Positions 8,121 to 16,428 of a stretch of DNA of 64,000 nt are shown piece by piece. A program made the position numbers and the translations under genes. The notes beneath the pieces were generated by a model that saw only the letters and a list, made by a program, of their open reading frames with translations, ran no database searches and was not told the origin of the DNA. Origin of the DNA: an uncultured Photobacterium sp. (GTDB lineage Bacteria > Pseudomonadota > Gammaproteobacteria > Enterobacterales > Vibrionaceae); NCBI RefSeq assembly GCF_947502415.1, contig NZ_CANMZV010000006.1, positions 1-64,000 of the forward strand. The letters are read 5' to 3'. Numbering within the stretch: the stretch's first letter is position 1; the number at the start of each line of letters is the position of its first letter.

Positions 8121-9563
8121 ATGCGGCATAAATTATTTGCCAAGCTTTACCCGCTCCTCCACGCCTTATGGAGCCACAGGTACCTGATCCTGATTCCAGT
8201 GCTTGTCATGCCATTTCTAATGGCGGCGGGCGGTGCAGTCAAAGCAAAGCGATACTATGCCCAAACCACGATTCTGGTTCAGGAAGCGTCGATGCTGAAC
8301 CCGTTTCTTGAAGATTTATCTATCTCAATGAATCTGAAACAGCGCATCAAAGCGCTACGCGTACTGCTTCATAGTCACTCTGTACTTGAGCCTGTGGTTG
8401 AAGAGCTGGAATTGGCACCAGTCAACAGCCGCGCCCAAGTTGAGCAAGTCATTAGCAAACTTAATAGCAGCGTGAGCGTAAATCTGGTAGGTAATGACGT
8501 TGTGCAGATTGGACTGAACTGGCCAACTCCCAAAGAGATGCCAGCGATACTCAACAAAATATCAGAAATCTTCCTCGATAAACTACGGGCTCCCGGACGC
8601 GCCTCCATTGACGGCTCTGAAATTTTCCTCCAAAAGCAACTTGAATCCACCCAACAAGATCTTGAAAAAGCTGAAAGCGAACTCGCCCAATTCAAGGCTG
8701 ATAACGCCGATAACCTCCCCCAACTACAGGGGAGTAACGTCCAAAGTGATGCAAGGCTAAATGGTCTAATCCAGGAAACAAAACTCAAACTCCTGAATGC
8801 TCAAGCTAAACGCAACAACTTCTATCAACGCCTTGCCAGTACCAACCCTGTAGTCGGCATGCTGGAAGCAGAAATAGTCAAAGCAGAAGCCGAACTTGCC
8901 ATGCTCCGTGCCAGCTATACCGATCGCCATTCATCCGTAAAAGCAGTGCTCCGCCGCTTAGGTCGTCTGAAGCAAGAGCGTTCTCGACTCGTCGAGCAGC
9001 AGCAATCCCTTAGCGCACAGGAAGTCAGTCAATTATGGCAGCGGGTTGCTAGCAATACACAAAGTGTTGATCGTAATAACCAGCCAATTTTACTAAGCCA
9101 ATTCGAACAACTGCAATTGGCTGAAAGCCAGATCCAAGCACTAACCGAAGAACTGAAGCTTCTGGAGACCCAGGCCAACCTCCTTCAGGAACAGCGGGCC
9201 GAATTTGCCCAACTGGAAAAACAGCTCAAGATCCTGCAACGCAACTACGACGTCAAATCAAGGATCTATAACCAGCTTCTGGAACGTTATGAAATGGCCA
9301 AGGTCACCGGTCACCTTGGCCGCTTCGAAGAACCCGACAAGCTAAAAATCATTGACCGTCCCATCGAGCCAAGCAAACCACTAAACTGGCCCTGGTGGCT
9401 CAACTTTTTTCTAGGGATCGGGGCCGGGCTTGGACTCGGGCTTTCTCTGGCATGCGCTATGCAGCTACTAGATACCCGGTTATACCAAACAACCCAAATC
9501 ACCCGGCTCACTAAAGCGCCTGTTCTGATCCGAGTGCCCAACTTCCCAGAGAGTTCGCCATGA
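8121..9563 (+). CDS. Wzz/GumC-type chain-length determinant (polysaccharide co-polymerase; SypO-like)
   Basis: A 480-aa inner-membrane co-polymerase. It has an N-terminal transmembrane segment (about residues 18-38) and a Wzz domain (residues ~40-110). A long Gln/Glu/Lys-rich coiled-coil periplasmic region spans residues ~170-400, and a C-terminal transmembrane segment WWLNFFLGIGAGLGLGL lies near 425-450. The cytoplasmic tail is very short and carries no tyrosine-kinase domain, so any kinase partner must be a separate protein. It would set polymer length with the Wzy-type polymerase. It overlaps the next glycosyltransferase gene (ATGA). Corresponds to SypO by family and position. Confidence 0.88.
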   Translation: MRHKLFAKLYPLLHALWSHRYLILIPVLVMPFLMAAGGAVKAKRYYAQTTILVQEASMLNPFLEDLSISMNLKQRIKALRVLLHSHSVLEPVVEELELAPVNSRAQVEQVISKLNSSVSVNLVGNDVVQIGLNWPTPKEMPAILNKISEIFLDKLRAPGRASIDGSEIFLQKQLESTQQDLEKAESELAQFKADNADNLPQLQGSNVQSDARLNGLIQETKLKLLNAQAKRNNFYQRLASTNPVVGMLEAEIVKAEAELAMLRASYTDRHSSVKAVLRRLGRLKQERSRLVEQQQSLSAQEVSQLWQRVASNTQSVDRNNQPILLSQFEQLQLAESQIQALTEELKLLETQANLLQEQRAEFAQLEKQLKILQRNYDVKSRIYNQLLERYEMAKVTGHLGRFEEPDKLKIIDRPIEPSKPLNWPWWLNFFLGIGAGLGLGLSLACAMQLLDTRLYQTTQITRLTKAPVLIRVPNFPESSP

Positions 9564-10630
9564 ATAACATAACTTTACAAGTCGTCCAGCACTTGCGCCC
9601 CGGCGGCATCGAAAGGCTTGTCCTCAACCTGCTACGCTTCGCCTCTCCTAACCACAATGTCTATGTTGTTGCACTGGAAGGTAAAAAAAAATCAGCTATA
9701 GAAGATTGGCCTGAATTACAACCTTTCAAATCCCAACTGTTTTTCCTTAATAAACCGACAGGCCGGGATCTGAAAACCGCTTTCAAACTCCGCTCCCTGA
9801 TCAAAAGACTACGAGCCAATGTGGTCCACTCCCACCACCTGGGACCATTGCTTTATACTCGACTTGCTACCCTCGGCATGAAGCTTTCTCATATTCAGAC
9901 TGAACATGACAGCTGGCATTTGCATAATGCCAAACAGCGCTATCTGACCCGCTGGCTTTTAAAAGGTACGAAGGTCAAATTAGTCGCGGATGCCCCACGG
10001 GTTGCAGATCAACTAGAGCAACTCGGGATCACAACCGATCGTGTCATTATCAACGGGATCGACACCGAACACTTCTCGCCAGGCAACCAACTGCTCTCAC
10101 GCCAAATGAACCATCTTCCAACCAACAAGATCATCATCGGCTGTGCTGGCCGTCTGGTAACAGAAAAAGGAATTGATACACTACTCCAATCACTTGCCCT
10201 AATGCCTGACAACCTCCAGATCGCCATTGCAGGTCATGGGCCTGAGCTAAAAAACTTACGCCACATTGCCAATCAACTCGGCATCACCGACCGTGTTCAT
10301 TGGCTTGGTCATTGCAGCAACATGCGAAGTTTCTATCGCGCTATCGATATTTTTTGCATGCCGTCACGTCAAGAAGGGCTACCGCTAGCACTACTGGAAG
10401 CCCAAGCCTGTGGCAAAACGGTCATTGCAACCAACGTCGGCGGAATTCCGGATTTACTCTGCCCGCAAAGCGGCAGCCTGATTGAGCCCAACCAGCCTGT
10501 TCGACTGGCCAGGGCCATTATGAAAGAGCTAAATAAAACAGCAGACCATAGCGAACAAAATGCCCAATACATCCGCTGCCTGGCAGATGTTCGGATAATG
10601 ACTGCCACCTATGAAGCACTGGCGTATTAG
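9560..10630 (+). CDS. GT4 glycosyltransferase (SypP-position)
   Basis: A 356-aa GT4 glycosyltransferase. The N-terminal domain has the GG loop of GT-B enzymes (HLRPGGIERLVLNLL), then VHSHHLGPLLYTRLA and QTEHDSWH. The C-terminal domain has GCAGRLVTEKGIDTLL, the EX7E motif in RQEGLPLALLEAQACGK, and NVGGIPDLL. All catalytic features look intact. The ATG overlaps the stop of the Wzz-like gene, so the two are probably translationally coupled. It sits between SypO-like and SypQR-like genes, matching sypP. Confidence 0.88.
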   Translation: MNNITLQVVQHLRPGGIERLVLNLLRFASPNHNVYVVALEGKKKSAIEDWPELQPFKSQLFFLNKPTGRDLKTAFKLRSLIKRLRANVVHSHHLGPLLYTRLATLGMKLSHIQTEHDSWHLHNAKQRYLTRWLLKGTKVKLVADAPRVADQLEQLGITTDRVIINGIDTEHFSPGNQLLSRQMNHLPTNKIIIGCAGRLVTEKGIDTLLQSLALMPDNLQIAIAGHGPELKNLRHIANQLGITDRVHWLGHCSNMRSFYRAIDIFCMPSRQEGLPLALLEAQACGKTVIATNVGGIPDLLCPQSGSLIEPNQPVRLARAIMKELNKTADHSEQNAQYIRCLADVRIMTATYEALAY

Positions 10631-10647
10631 CAAATGGAGGTATAACA

Positions 10648-12468
10648 ATGGTTTTGCAATGGATGGTTCTGATTTTTCTTACTGTACTTATCATCTATCA
10701 CCATGTCATCTATACCGGGTTGATGATCTGGCTTGGTCGGCGACAACCTGCAACGGCCAACGCCCAACAAGAAGCACCAATAGCACAACACCTAATAGGT
10801 CAAGAGCCAACTTTTCCGTCTATCGCTCTGGTTATGCCTGCTCATAATGAAGAAGCTTGTATCGAGGAGAAGCTGGCTAACCTTCTGATACAGGACTATC
10901 CGCCAGAAAAGCTATCAGTCTGGGTGTGCTGTGATGGCTGTAGCGATGAAACTGCCTCTATTGTCAAAAACTGGCAAAAACGATTTACAACAGCCGGAAT
11001 TAAACTGCACTGTATTGAAGAAGAGATGAACCTCGGCAAGGTTGCCCGGCTCAACCAGATGATGCTCTTAGCCAAAGAGCAAGCAGAATTCATCGCCCTG
11101 TCTGATGTTTCAGCGTTACTATCGATGGATGCGTTAAGGCAGGCGGCGGCCAGCTTTATCAAACCACAAACAGGAGCTGTAACCTGTAGCTACCTTCTGG
11201 CCGAGGCAACGCAAGGAGAACAACAATACTGGCAGTGGCAAAATAATATCCGATATGCAGAATCCCGCCTGGGGAATGTTATGGGTGGCAACGGAGCCTT
11301 TTATATCATGCGCGCCAAACTCTTCGTCCCACTGCCCGAAGACACCATCAACGATGACTTCATGCTGCCAATGATGGTGATCAAACAAGGCTACCAAGTA
11401 CAATTCAACCAACTGATCAACAGTATTGAACTGACTCCCTCCAACAACGAGCAAAACTATCAGCGTCGACAGCGCATTGGAGCCGGCAACTTACAACAGT
11501 TGATCCGCTGCCGCTTTATTTTCAAACGCCGCCACCACGGAGCCCGCTGGCTTTTTGCCTCAGGAAAAGGGCTGCGGACTCTGATGCCCTTTATTCTGCT
11601 AACCTACCTGCTGATCAGTGGTCAGATGGCAGCGCAAGGTTCATCGTTCGCACTCGGCCTTGTCACTCTCCAGCTCTCTGGGTATCTGCTAGCACTTCTA
11701 CCAGCCATAGGCATCCGAACCCGACTGACGGATAAACTACACTATTTCATCAGCGGTTACGCGGCCTCGTTAATTGGTATGCTTCGCTACCTTAGCGGAC
11801 AATTCCGCCACGGTTGGCGCCACCTTCCGCCACTAAGCCGCTACCAAACCCAATCAACCCTACTGCTAAAGCGAGTCAGCGATATCCTACTAAGCACTAT
11901 CGGGCTGATAATCACCCTACCTTTATGGCCGATAATCGCTCTATTCATCAAACTCGATTCCCCCGGTACCATCTTATACCGTCAGCTTAGGGTTGGACGG
12001 ATATCCGAAGAACAGGCAGAGTTATTCGAAGTCATCAAGTTTCGCACTATGGCCCATAACGCTGAATCCCTGTCAGGTGCCGTATGGGCCAGCCAAGACG
12101 ATCCACGCATTACCCGTATTGGCCGTTTCTTGCGGGCAACCCGACTGGATGAACTCCCTCAGTTTATCAATGTGCTTAAAGGTGAAATGTCACTCATCGG
12201 CCCAAGACCTGAGCGCCCGGAGCTCTGTGGTGATTTGCAAAATGCATTGCCCTTTTACTTAGAACGCACCGCAGGATTGAAACCCGGGATAACAGGGTTA
12301 GCCCAGGTTAACCAAGGCTACGACTGCAATCTGAACGACGTCAAAAACAAAATCGCCTGGGATCATGCCTATGCCGTAGCCCTTAGCTCTCCGCTTCAAT
12401 GGCTTAGAATGGATCTGTATATCATTTTCAAAACACTTTACATCATGGCCTGTAAACGAGGCCAATAA
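10648..12468 (+). CDS. Fused GT2 glycosyltransferase and polyprenol-phosphate sugar phosphotransferase (SypQ-SypR-like)
   Basis: A 606-aa two-domain protein. Residues 1-30 are a membrane anchor. Residues ~55-290 form a processive-type GT2 domain (ALVMPAHNEE; DVS near 153; NDDFML near 236; QRRQRIGAG near 272). Two or more membrane helices follow at ~312-385. Residues ~407-606 are a bacterial sugar transferase (monoPGT) with its membrane helix (SDILLSTIGLIITLPLWPII), KFRTM, the catalytic Asp501-Glu502 pair in RLDELPQF, SLIGPRPERPE and LKPGITGLAQV. The second domain would load the first sugar-phosphate onto undecaprenyl phosphate. In V. fischeri these functions are separate (SypQ, SypR). The frame is uninterrupted. 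A ribosome site GGAGG precedes ATG 10648. Confidence 0.9.
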   Translation: MVLQWMVLIFLTVLIIYHHVIYTGLMIWLGRRQPATANAQQEAPIAQHLIGQEPTFPSIALVMPAHNEEACIEEKLANLLIQDYPPEKLSVWVCCDGCSDETASIVKNWQKRFTTAGIKLHCIEEEMNLGKVARLNQMMLLAKEQAEFIALSDVSALLSMDALRQAAASFIKPQTGAVTCSYLLAEATQGEQQYWQWQNNIRYAESRLGNVMGGNGAFYIMRAKLFVPLPEDTINDDFMLPMMVIKQGYQVQFNQLINSIELTPSNNEQNYQRRQRIGAGNLQQLIRCRFIFKRRHHGARWLFASGKGLRTLMPFILLTYLLISGQMAAQGSSFALGLVTLQLSGYLLALLPAIGIRTRLTDKLHYFISGYAASLIGMLRYLSGQFRHGWRHLPPLSRYQTQSTLLLKRVSDILLSTIGLIITLPLWPIIALFIKLDSPGTILYRQLRVGRISEEQAELFEVIKFRTMAHNAESLSGAVWASQDDPRITRIGRFLRATRLDELPQFINVLKGEMSLIGPRPERPELCGDLQNALPFYLERTAGLKPGITGLAQVNQGYDCNLNDVKNKIAWDHAYAVALSSPLQWLRMDLYIIFKTLYIMACKRGQ

Positions 12469-12485
12469 TTGGCATATCACTTGTA
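12469..12485 (+). promoter_or_regulatory. Candidate sigma-54 promoter of the sypA-E-like operon
   Basis: TTGGCATATCACTTGTA matches TTGGCAC-N5-TTGCA except at two positions (T for C at the end of the -24 half, GT for GC at -12), with correct spacing. It starts directly after the TAA of the upstream fusion gene and lies 43 bp before the STAS gene, which suits a start site near 12496. V. fischeri sypA has a sigma-54-dependent promoter in the corresponding place. Confidence 0.4.
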
Positions 12486-12527
12486 TTACTTCTGTACCGT
12501 TCTAACGACATTGAATGAGAGGTCTTT

Positions 12528-12839
12528 ATGCAAGCGACAACATCTCCCGTTATAAACCTGTCCCTGCAGGATGAGTTTGATGCCCATATTGCACGACAGA
12601 TGGAACCGGAGTTCGAATCCCTCAGCCAAACCGAGAAAGACGAGCTGGTTATCGATATGACTCAAGTTCAATTTATTGACTCCTGCGGAATCGGTGCCAT
12701 TGTTTTCTTATATAAGAGATTGAAAAGCAGAGGCAAAAAATTACGCCTGCTCAACGTTAACGGCCAGCCTCGGCAACTGATGCAAATGTTAAGGATTGAT
12801 AAGGTGATCCCTCTGATCACTTCAGCGGAGTTACAATGA
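12528..12839 (+). CDS. STAS-domain protein, anti-sigma-factor-antagonist type (SypA-like)
   Basis: A 103-aa single-domain STAS protein of the SpoIIAA/RsbV family. The phosphoacceptor region reads FIDSCGIGAI with Ser52 as the predicted phosphorylated serine, and LRLLNVNGQPRQLMQMLRI follows. In V. fischeri, SypA controls biofilm formation after transcription and is switched off by phosphorylation by SypE. Here the gene heads an operon that ends with a SypE-like kinase/phosphatase, so the same switch is very likely. AGAGGTC forms the ribosome site, and the OmpA gene starts two bases after its stop. Confidence 0.92.
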   Translation: MQATTSPVINLSLQDEFDAHIARQMEPEFESLSQTEKDELVIDMTQVQFIDSCGIGAIVFLYKRLKSRGKKLRLLNVNGQPRQLMQMLRIDKVIPLITSAELQ

Positions 12840-12840
12840 T

Positions 12841-13635
12841 ATGGGAAAACTGCCAAGCTTACTTTTAATCCTGGCGGCCAGCGGGTGTACCACCTGGCCG
12901 ACCACGGGTGATACTCCCTATAACCCGCCAGATATTGAACAGTGGCTTGAACTCGAACACCATGACTTTGAACTTCAGTTACTCGCAACCCGGGGAGCCA
13001 AGCTCTGTCTTCCCGGCCAATATCGGAAATTAGAAAACCTCTACCTCAAGGCCAGGCAGGAAGCCAAAGCCGGTTTTGCCGACGATGCTGACATTACTTT
13101 GCTGGAATACCAAACTCAGTTCGGCAAAATTCAGCGCCAGATGGACTGGCTGGAACACCACACCCAGTGCCTTAATACCCGTTATTCAGAAATAGAGCTC
13201 AGGGATCAATTTCTGCTGTTAATGCGAGTCGACAACCAGTTTGCCTTCAACCGAAGTAAACTACTGCCAGATTACGAAAAAGCCCTGCGGCGTGCCGCCT
13301 CTATATTAAAACGCCAGAATCACTGGCAACTGCAACTTACCGGCCATACAGATACTATCGGCTCTAAGCAAAGTAACTATCAGCTGGGAATGAGGCGAGC
13401 CGATACAGTGCGCCGTTACTTAGTCGAACAAGGCGTTGATACTAACCAAATATCAATAACCAGTGTCGGTGAATCCGAATCACTCGAAGATCCTCGCTCG
13501 CGAACTCAACGCCTCAGTAACCGTAAAGTTGAGGCCAGAGTATTAGTTGAACACCACACCCGCTCCGTACATCGGGTTTACTCCCTACAAGATTGGCATG
13601 CCGTCAAAGAGCAACTAACCAGGGAGCCACTATGA
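12841..13635 (+). CDS. OmpA-family outer-membrane lipoprotein (SypB-like)
   Basis: A 264-aa lipoprotein. The signal peptide ends in the lipobox AASGC (Cys16). A helical middle part (residues ~50-110) precedes a C-terminal OmpA domain (~120-235) with LQLTGHTDTIGSKQSNYQLG, MRRADTVRRYL, SVGESE and RLSNRKVEARV, including the Asp and Arg that bind diaminopimelate in peptidoglycan. It probably anchors the export apparatus to the cell wall. It follows the STAS gene almost without gap and overlaps the export-protein gene (ATGA). Matches SypB by family and order. Confidence 0.9.
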   Translation: MGKLPSLLLILAASGCTTWPTTGDTPYNPPDIEQWLELEHHDFELQLLATRGAKLCLPGQYRKLENLYLKARQEAKAGFADDADITLLEYQTQFGKIQRQMDWLEHHTQCLNTRYSEIELRDQFLLLMRVDNQFAFNRSKLLPDYEKALRRAASILKRQNHWQLQLTGHTDTIGSKQSNYQLGMRRADTVRRYLVEQGVDTNQISITSVGESESLEDPRSRTQRLSNRKVEARVLVEHHTRSVHRVYSLQDWHAVKEQLTREPL

Positions 13636-15719
13636 AAACACTCCTGCTGTTGCTGTTCGTATTCATGATAACACCGGCCTGGGGCGCAACCCTCACCGCC
13701 GGGGATCGGGTATACTTGCAGCTTCCCGGCGAGAGTGCTTTCGATGATCCCTTTACCATTGATGATCAGGGACAACTTCGGCTACCGGAAGTTGGCCTGA
13801 TCACCGTAGCAGGATTAACAACAGAAGAAGCAGAGCAACAGATCAGGAAACAACTGAGTACCGTCTATCGCAACCTGGATGAGTTTAACCTTAGCATCAT
13901 GGAGCACATGATTCGGATCCGGGTGCTCGGCTATGTTGCCGAGCCGGGCATGGTCTCACTCAAGCCCGGCAGCAATGTCCAAATGGCCATTGCCGCCGCC
14001 GGAGGGGCCAGACCCGGAGCCCAGCTTGATCAGTTTAAGCTGCTCCGCAATGAACGTTCCCAGATATTCAATTACAAGTCTTACCTAGATTCCGGTGAAC
14101 CCTCACAGCTCCCAGCCCTTAAAGCCGGTGATACTATTTTTGTTCCCGCATCCCCCCTGCTGGGAAATATAGAAGTAAATTTTGACGCAGCTTCATTACG
14201 TGAAGGGGGGGATGCCGATGAAGAACAAGGGATCACTATCTTCGGTGAACTCCGTAACCCCGGCACCTTCAGTTTCAAACCAGGTATGACCGTCGTTGAT
14301 GCACTAATGCGGGCAGACGGCGTCACCCGCTACGCTGATGTCACCAAGATACGGGTAATAACCGACAACATCCCTTACCAATTTGACCTTAAAGCCTATC
14401 TCGACACAGGCAAAACAGCGAATCTACCGCCAATCAAACCAGGAACAACTATTTTCGCCCCAATTGAAGTTGAGGACATCAACACTACTTCCCGCACCGT
14501 CTATGTAATGGGAGAAGTCAAAGCTCCCGGAGCCTATGAAAGCTCCCCAGGCACCGGATTTATCGACGTGCTGGCCAATGCCGGCGGTCCCACCCGTTTT
14601 GCCGATACCACTCATATCAAACTACTGAGTACAAGCAAACCAGCAGTCACCATTAATCTGGTGGAATATACCCGTTCACCGGACAACTTCCCTTTACCAG
14701 GAATCGAACCCGGTGATGTCATTTTCATCCCGGAAAAAACTGATGTAAACGAAAAATCATGGCTGAAAATCACCAATGATCGCGCCATTAAAATTATCGG
14801 AGCCGTCTATAGTCCAGGCCGATATGAATGGAACAATACCATGAGCTTCCTGGATGTTCTTGCCCATGCAGGAGGCCCGAAACAACAAGCGAATCTCAGC
14901 AATATCCGGCTTATCAAAGAACAACACAGCACACCAGAGAATGTCGTCTACATCGATCTGGAAAGCTTCATCAACGAGGGCGGTAACTTTACCCAACTCC
15001 CCCAACTAGATGCTGGTGATACCATCATCATCGACGAGCTGCCCCATGATCCAACCGACAACAAAGCCAGCTGGATCCGTCAGTCTGCCGACGACTCGAT
15101 CTATGTTTTTGGCCAGGTAGGCGCACCAGGACGCTATGCCTTTAAACGCGATCTCGGTTTCCTTGATATCCTGTCTGCCGCTGACGGTCCAAGTGGTGAT
15201 GCGGATCTTCGCCAGATCCGCATCAGCCACCGGGACGGAAACCAATCACGGATCACCAAACTGAATCTTTCATTATATTTTGAAACCGGCGACGAAAGCT
15301 TATTGCCTGAAGTCGTACCCGGTGATGTTATCTATGTTCCCAAAGAACAAGGGAACTGGCTCGACAAACCAGCCGAGCAGGTTGTCAGACTGATGGGCTC
15401 CGTCAATAAACCGGGCCGCTATACTTTTAACAGCCAAATGAATATTCTGGATTTACTGGCCGAAGCCGGCGGCCCTTCCGATAAAGCCTATATCGAGCGC
15501 ATCATGATCGTAAATAGCTCCTGTTGCGGCGACCAGGCACAAACCTTCAACCTGCGTGACTATGTCATAGACCCAGCAAGTTATCCTTTGCCACTGCTAC
15601 GCCCCGGCGATACTGTTTATGTACCAAATGTCAGTGACTCTATTGGAGAACAATGGCGGCAGGGGCTCCGAGATGTCCTAGGCCTATTTACACTCATTGC
15701 ACTGGGAGCTGCCCTATGA
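13632..15719 (+). CDS. Polysaccharide export protein with six SLBB repeats (SypC-like, Wza superfamily)
   Basis: A 695-aa periplasmic/outer-membrane export protein. Residues 1-19 are a signal peptide ending AWGA, with no lipobox Cys. A Poly_export domain (about residues 20-95) carries DQGQLRLPEVG. Six SLBB-type repeats follow, starting near residues 96, 201, 290, 386, 490 and 586, each opening with a GxVxxPGxY-like strand and an AGG/ADG turn. A short hydrophobic segment lies at the extreme C-terminus (GLFTLIALGAAL). Wza of E. coli is ~380 aa with fewer SLBB repeats, so this form is nearly twice as long. Its place after the OmpA lipoprotein matches SypC. The start at 13632 is chosen because it gives the signal peptide and an ATGA overlap. 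Confidence 0.9.
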   Translation: MKTLLLLLFVFMITPAWGATLTAGDRVYLQLPGESAFDDPFTIDDQGQLRLPEVGLITVAGLTTEEAEQQIRKQLSTVYRNLDEFNLSIMEHMIRIRVLGYVAEPGMVSLKPGSNVQMAIAAAGGARPGAQLDQFKLLRNERSQIFNYKSYLDSGEPSQLPALKAGDTIFVPASPLLGNIEVNFDAASLREGGDADEEQGITIFGELRNPGTFSFKPGMTVVDALMRADGVTRYADVTKIRVITDNIPYQFDLKAYLDTGKTANLPPIKPGTTIFAPIEVEDINTTSRTVYVMGEVKAPGAYESSPGTGFIDVLANAGGPTRFADTTHIKLLSTSKPAVTINLVEYTRSPDNFPLPGIEPGDVIFIPEKTDVNEKSWLKITNDRAIKIIGAVYSPGRYEWNNTMSFLDVLAHAGGPKQQANLSNIRLIKEQHSTPENVVYIDLESFINEGGNFTQLPQLDAGDTIIIDELPHDPTDNKASWIRQSADDSIYVFGQVGAPGRYAFKRDLGFLDILSAADGPSGDADLRQIRISHRDGNQSRITKLNLSLYFETGDESLLPEVVPGDVIYVPKEQGNWLDKPAEQVVRLMGSVNKPGRYTFNSQMNILDLLAEAGGPSDKAYIERIMIVNSSCCGDQAQTFNLRDYVIDPASYPLPLLRPGDTVYVPNVSDSIGEQWRQGLRDVLGLFTLIALGAAL

Positions 15720-16411
15720 AGCCCTGGCTCAGTGTGGAATACGATCAACTGTTCCACCAAATACACCAACTGGAAGCCCGCGTGATCACTTTTGCCGGCG
15801 CCAGCTCAGGCTGTGGTACATCAACTCACTGCAACTGGCTTGCCCGACGATGCGCCGAAGAGCAAAACAAGGTACTGTTGATCGACCTCGATCTTGGCGG
15901 ATCAGGCCAAGGCTTCCCGGCTAAGTCGTGGATGTGTGATGGCAACGGTGAGTCAGAAGCTTTAATCCACATAACTGACCAACTCGATGTTCTCCCCCGA
16001 CCCAGTCATGAACGTACAATACTGGATCTCCGCCAACGCCAGCTTCTCCTCAAAACACTCGAACGCTGGAAACAAGATTACCACTACATTTTTTGCGATG
16101 CTGGCACGATGAGCAATACCAACTGGCGAAACTTACCAATCACAGCCATCAGTCATGCCAGTGATGCCACCATCCTATGTCTTGCTGCTGCAAAAACGAC
16201 AGAAAGCGAGCTATTGACCTGTATGAAAAAAATAGAACAAAGTGGGATCAGCCTGTTCGGGACTCTAATCAATGATCAAAACAATCCATCGTTAGCTAAC
16301 GAAATCATCCGAGTACTTAATGGTAAAGCGCGCTGGCTACCTAATAAGCTAAAACACAAGCTAATCGACTACCTAGACACCAGCCCCTTATTACAAGGGA
16401 AATACCAATAA
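15716..16411 (+). CDS. Atypical P-loop ATPase, CpsD/ParA-like (SypD-like)
   Basis: A 231-aa cytoplasmic protein of the MinD/ParA/BY-kinase superfamily. The P-loop reads GASSGCGTST (residues 28-37), with Thr35 where the Walker lysine normally is. The Walker A' motif VLLIDLDLGGSG is intact. There is no tyrosine cluster at the C-terminus (it ends SPLLQGKYQ), so autophosphorylation as in Wzc/CapB is doubtful. It would be expected to partner the Wzz-like protein, which lacks a kinase domain. ATG 15716 overlaps the stop of the export gene. Its position matches SypD. Confidence 0.8.
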   Translation: MKPWLSVEYDQLFHQIHQLEARVITFAGASSGCGTSTHCNWLARRCAEEQNKVLLIDLDLGGSGQGFPAKSWMCDGNGESEALIHITDQLDVLPRPSHERTILDLRQRQLLLKTLERWKQDYHYIFCDAGTMSNTNWRNLPITAISHASDATILCLAAAKTTESELLTCMKKIEQSGISLFGTLINDQNNPSLANEIIRVLNGKARWLPNKLKHKLIDYLDTSPLLQGKYQ

Positions 16412-16428
16412 ACAAAGCAGGTCCATCA

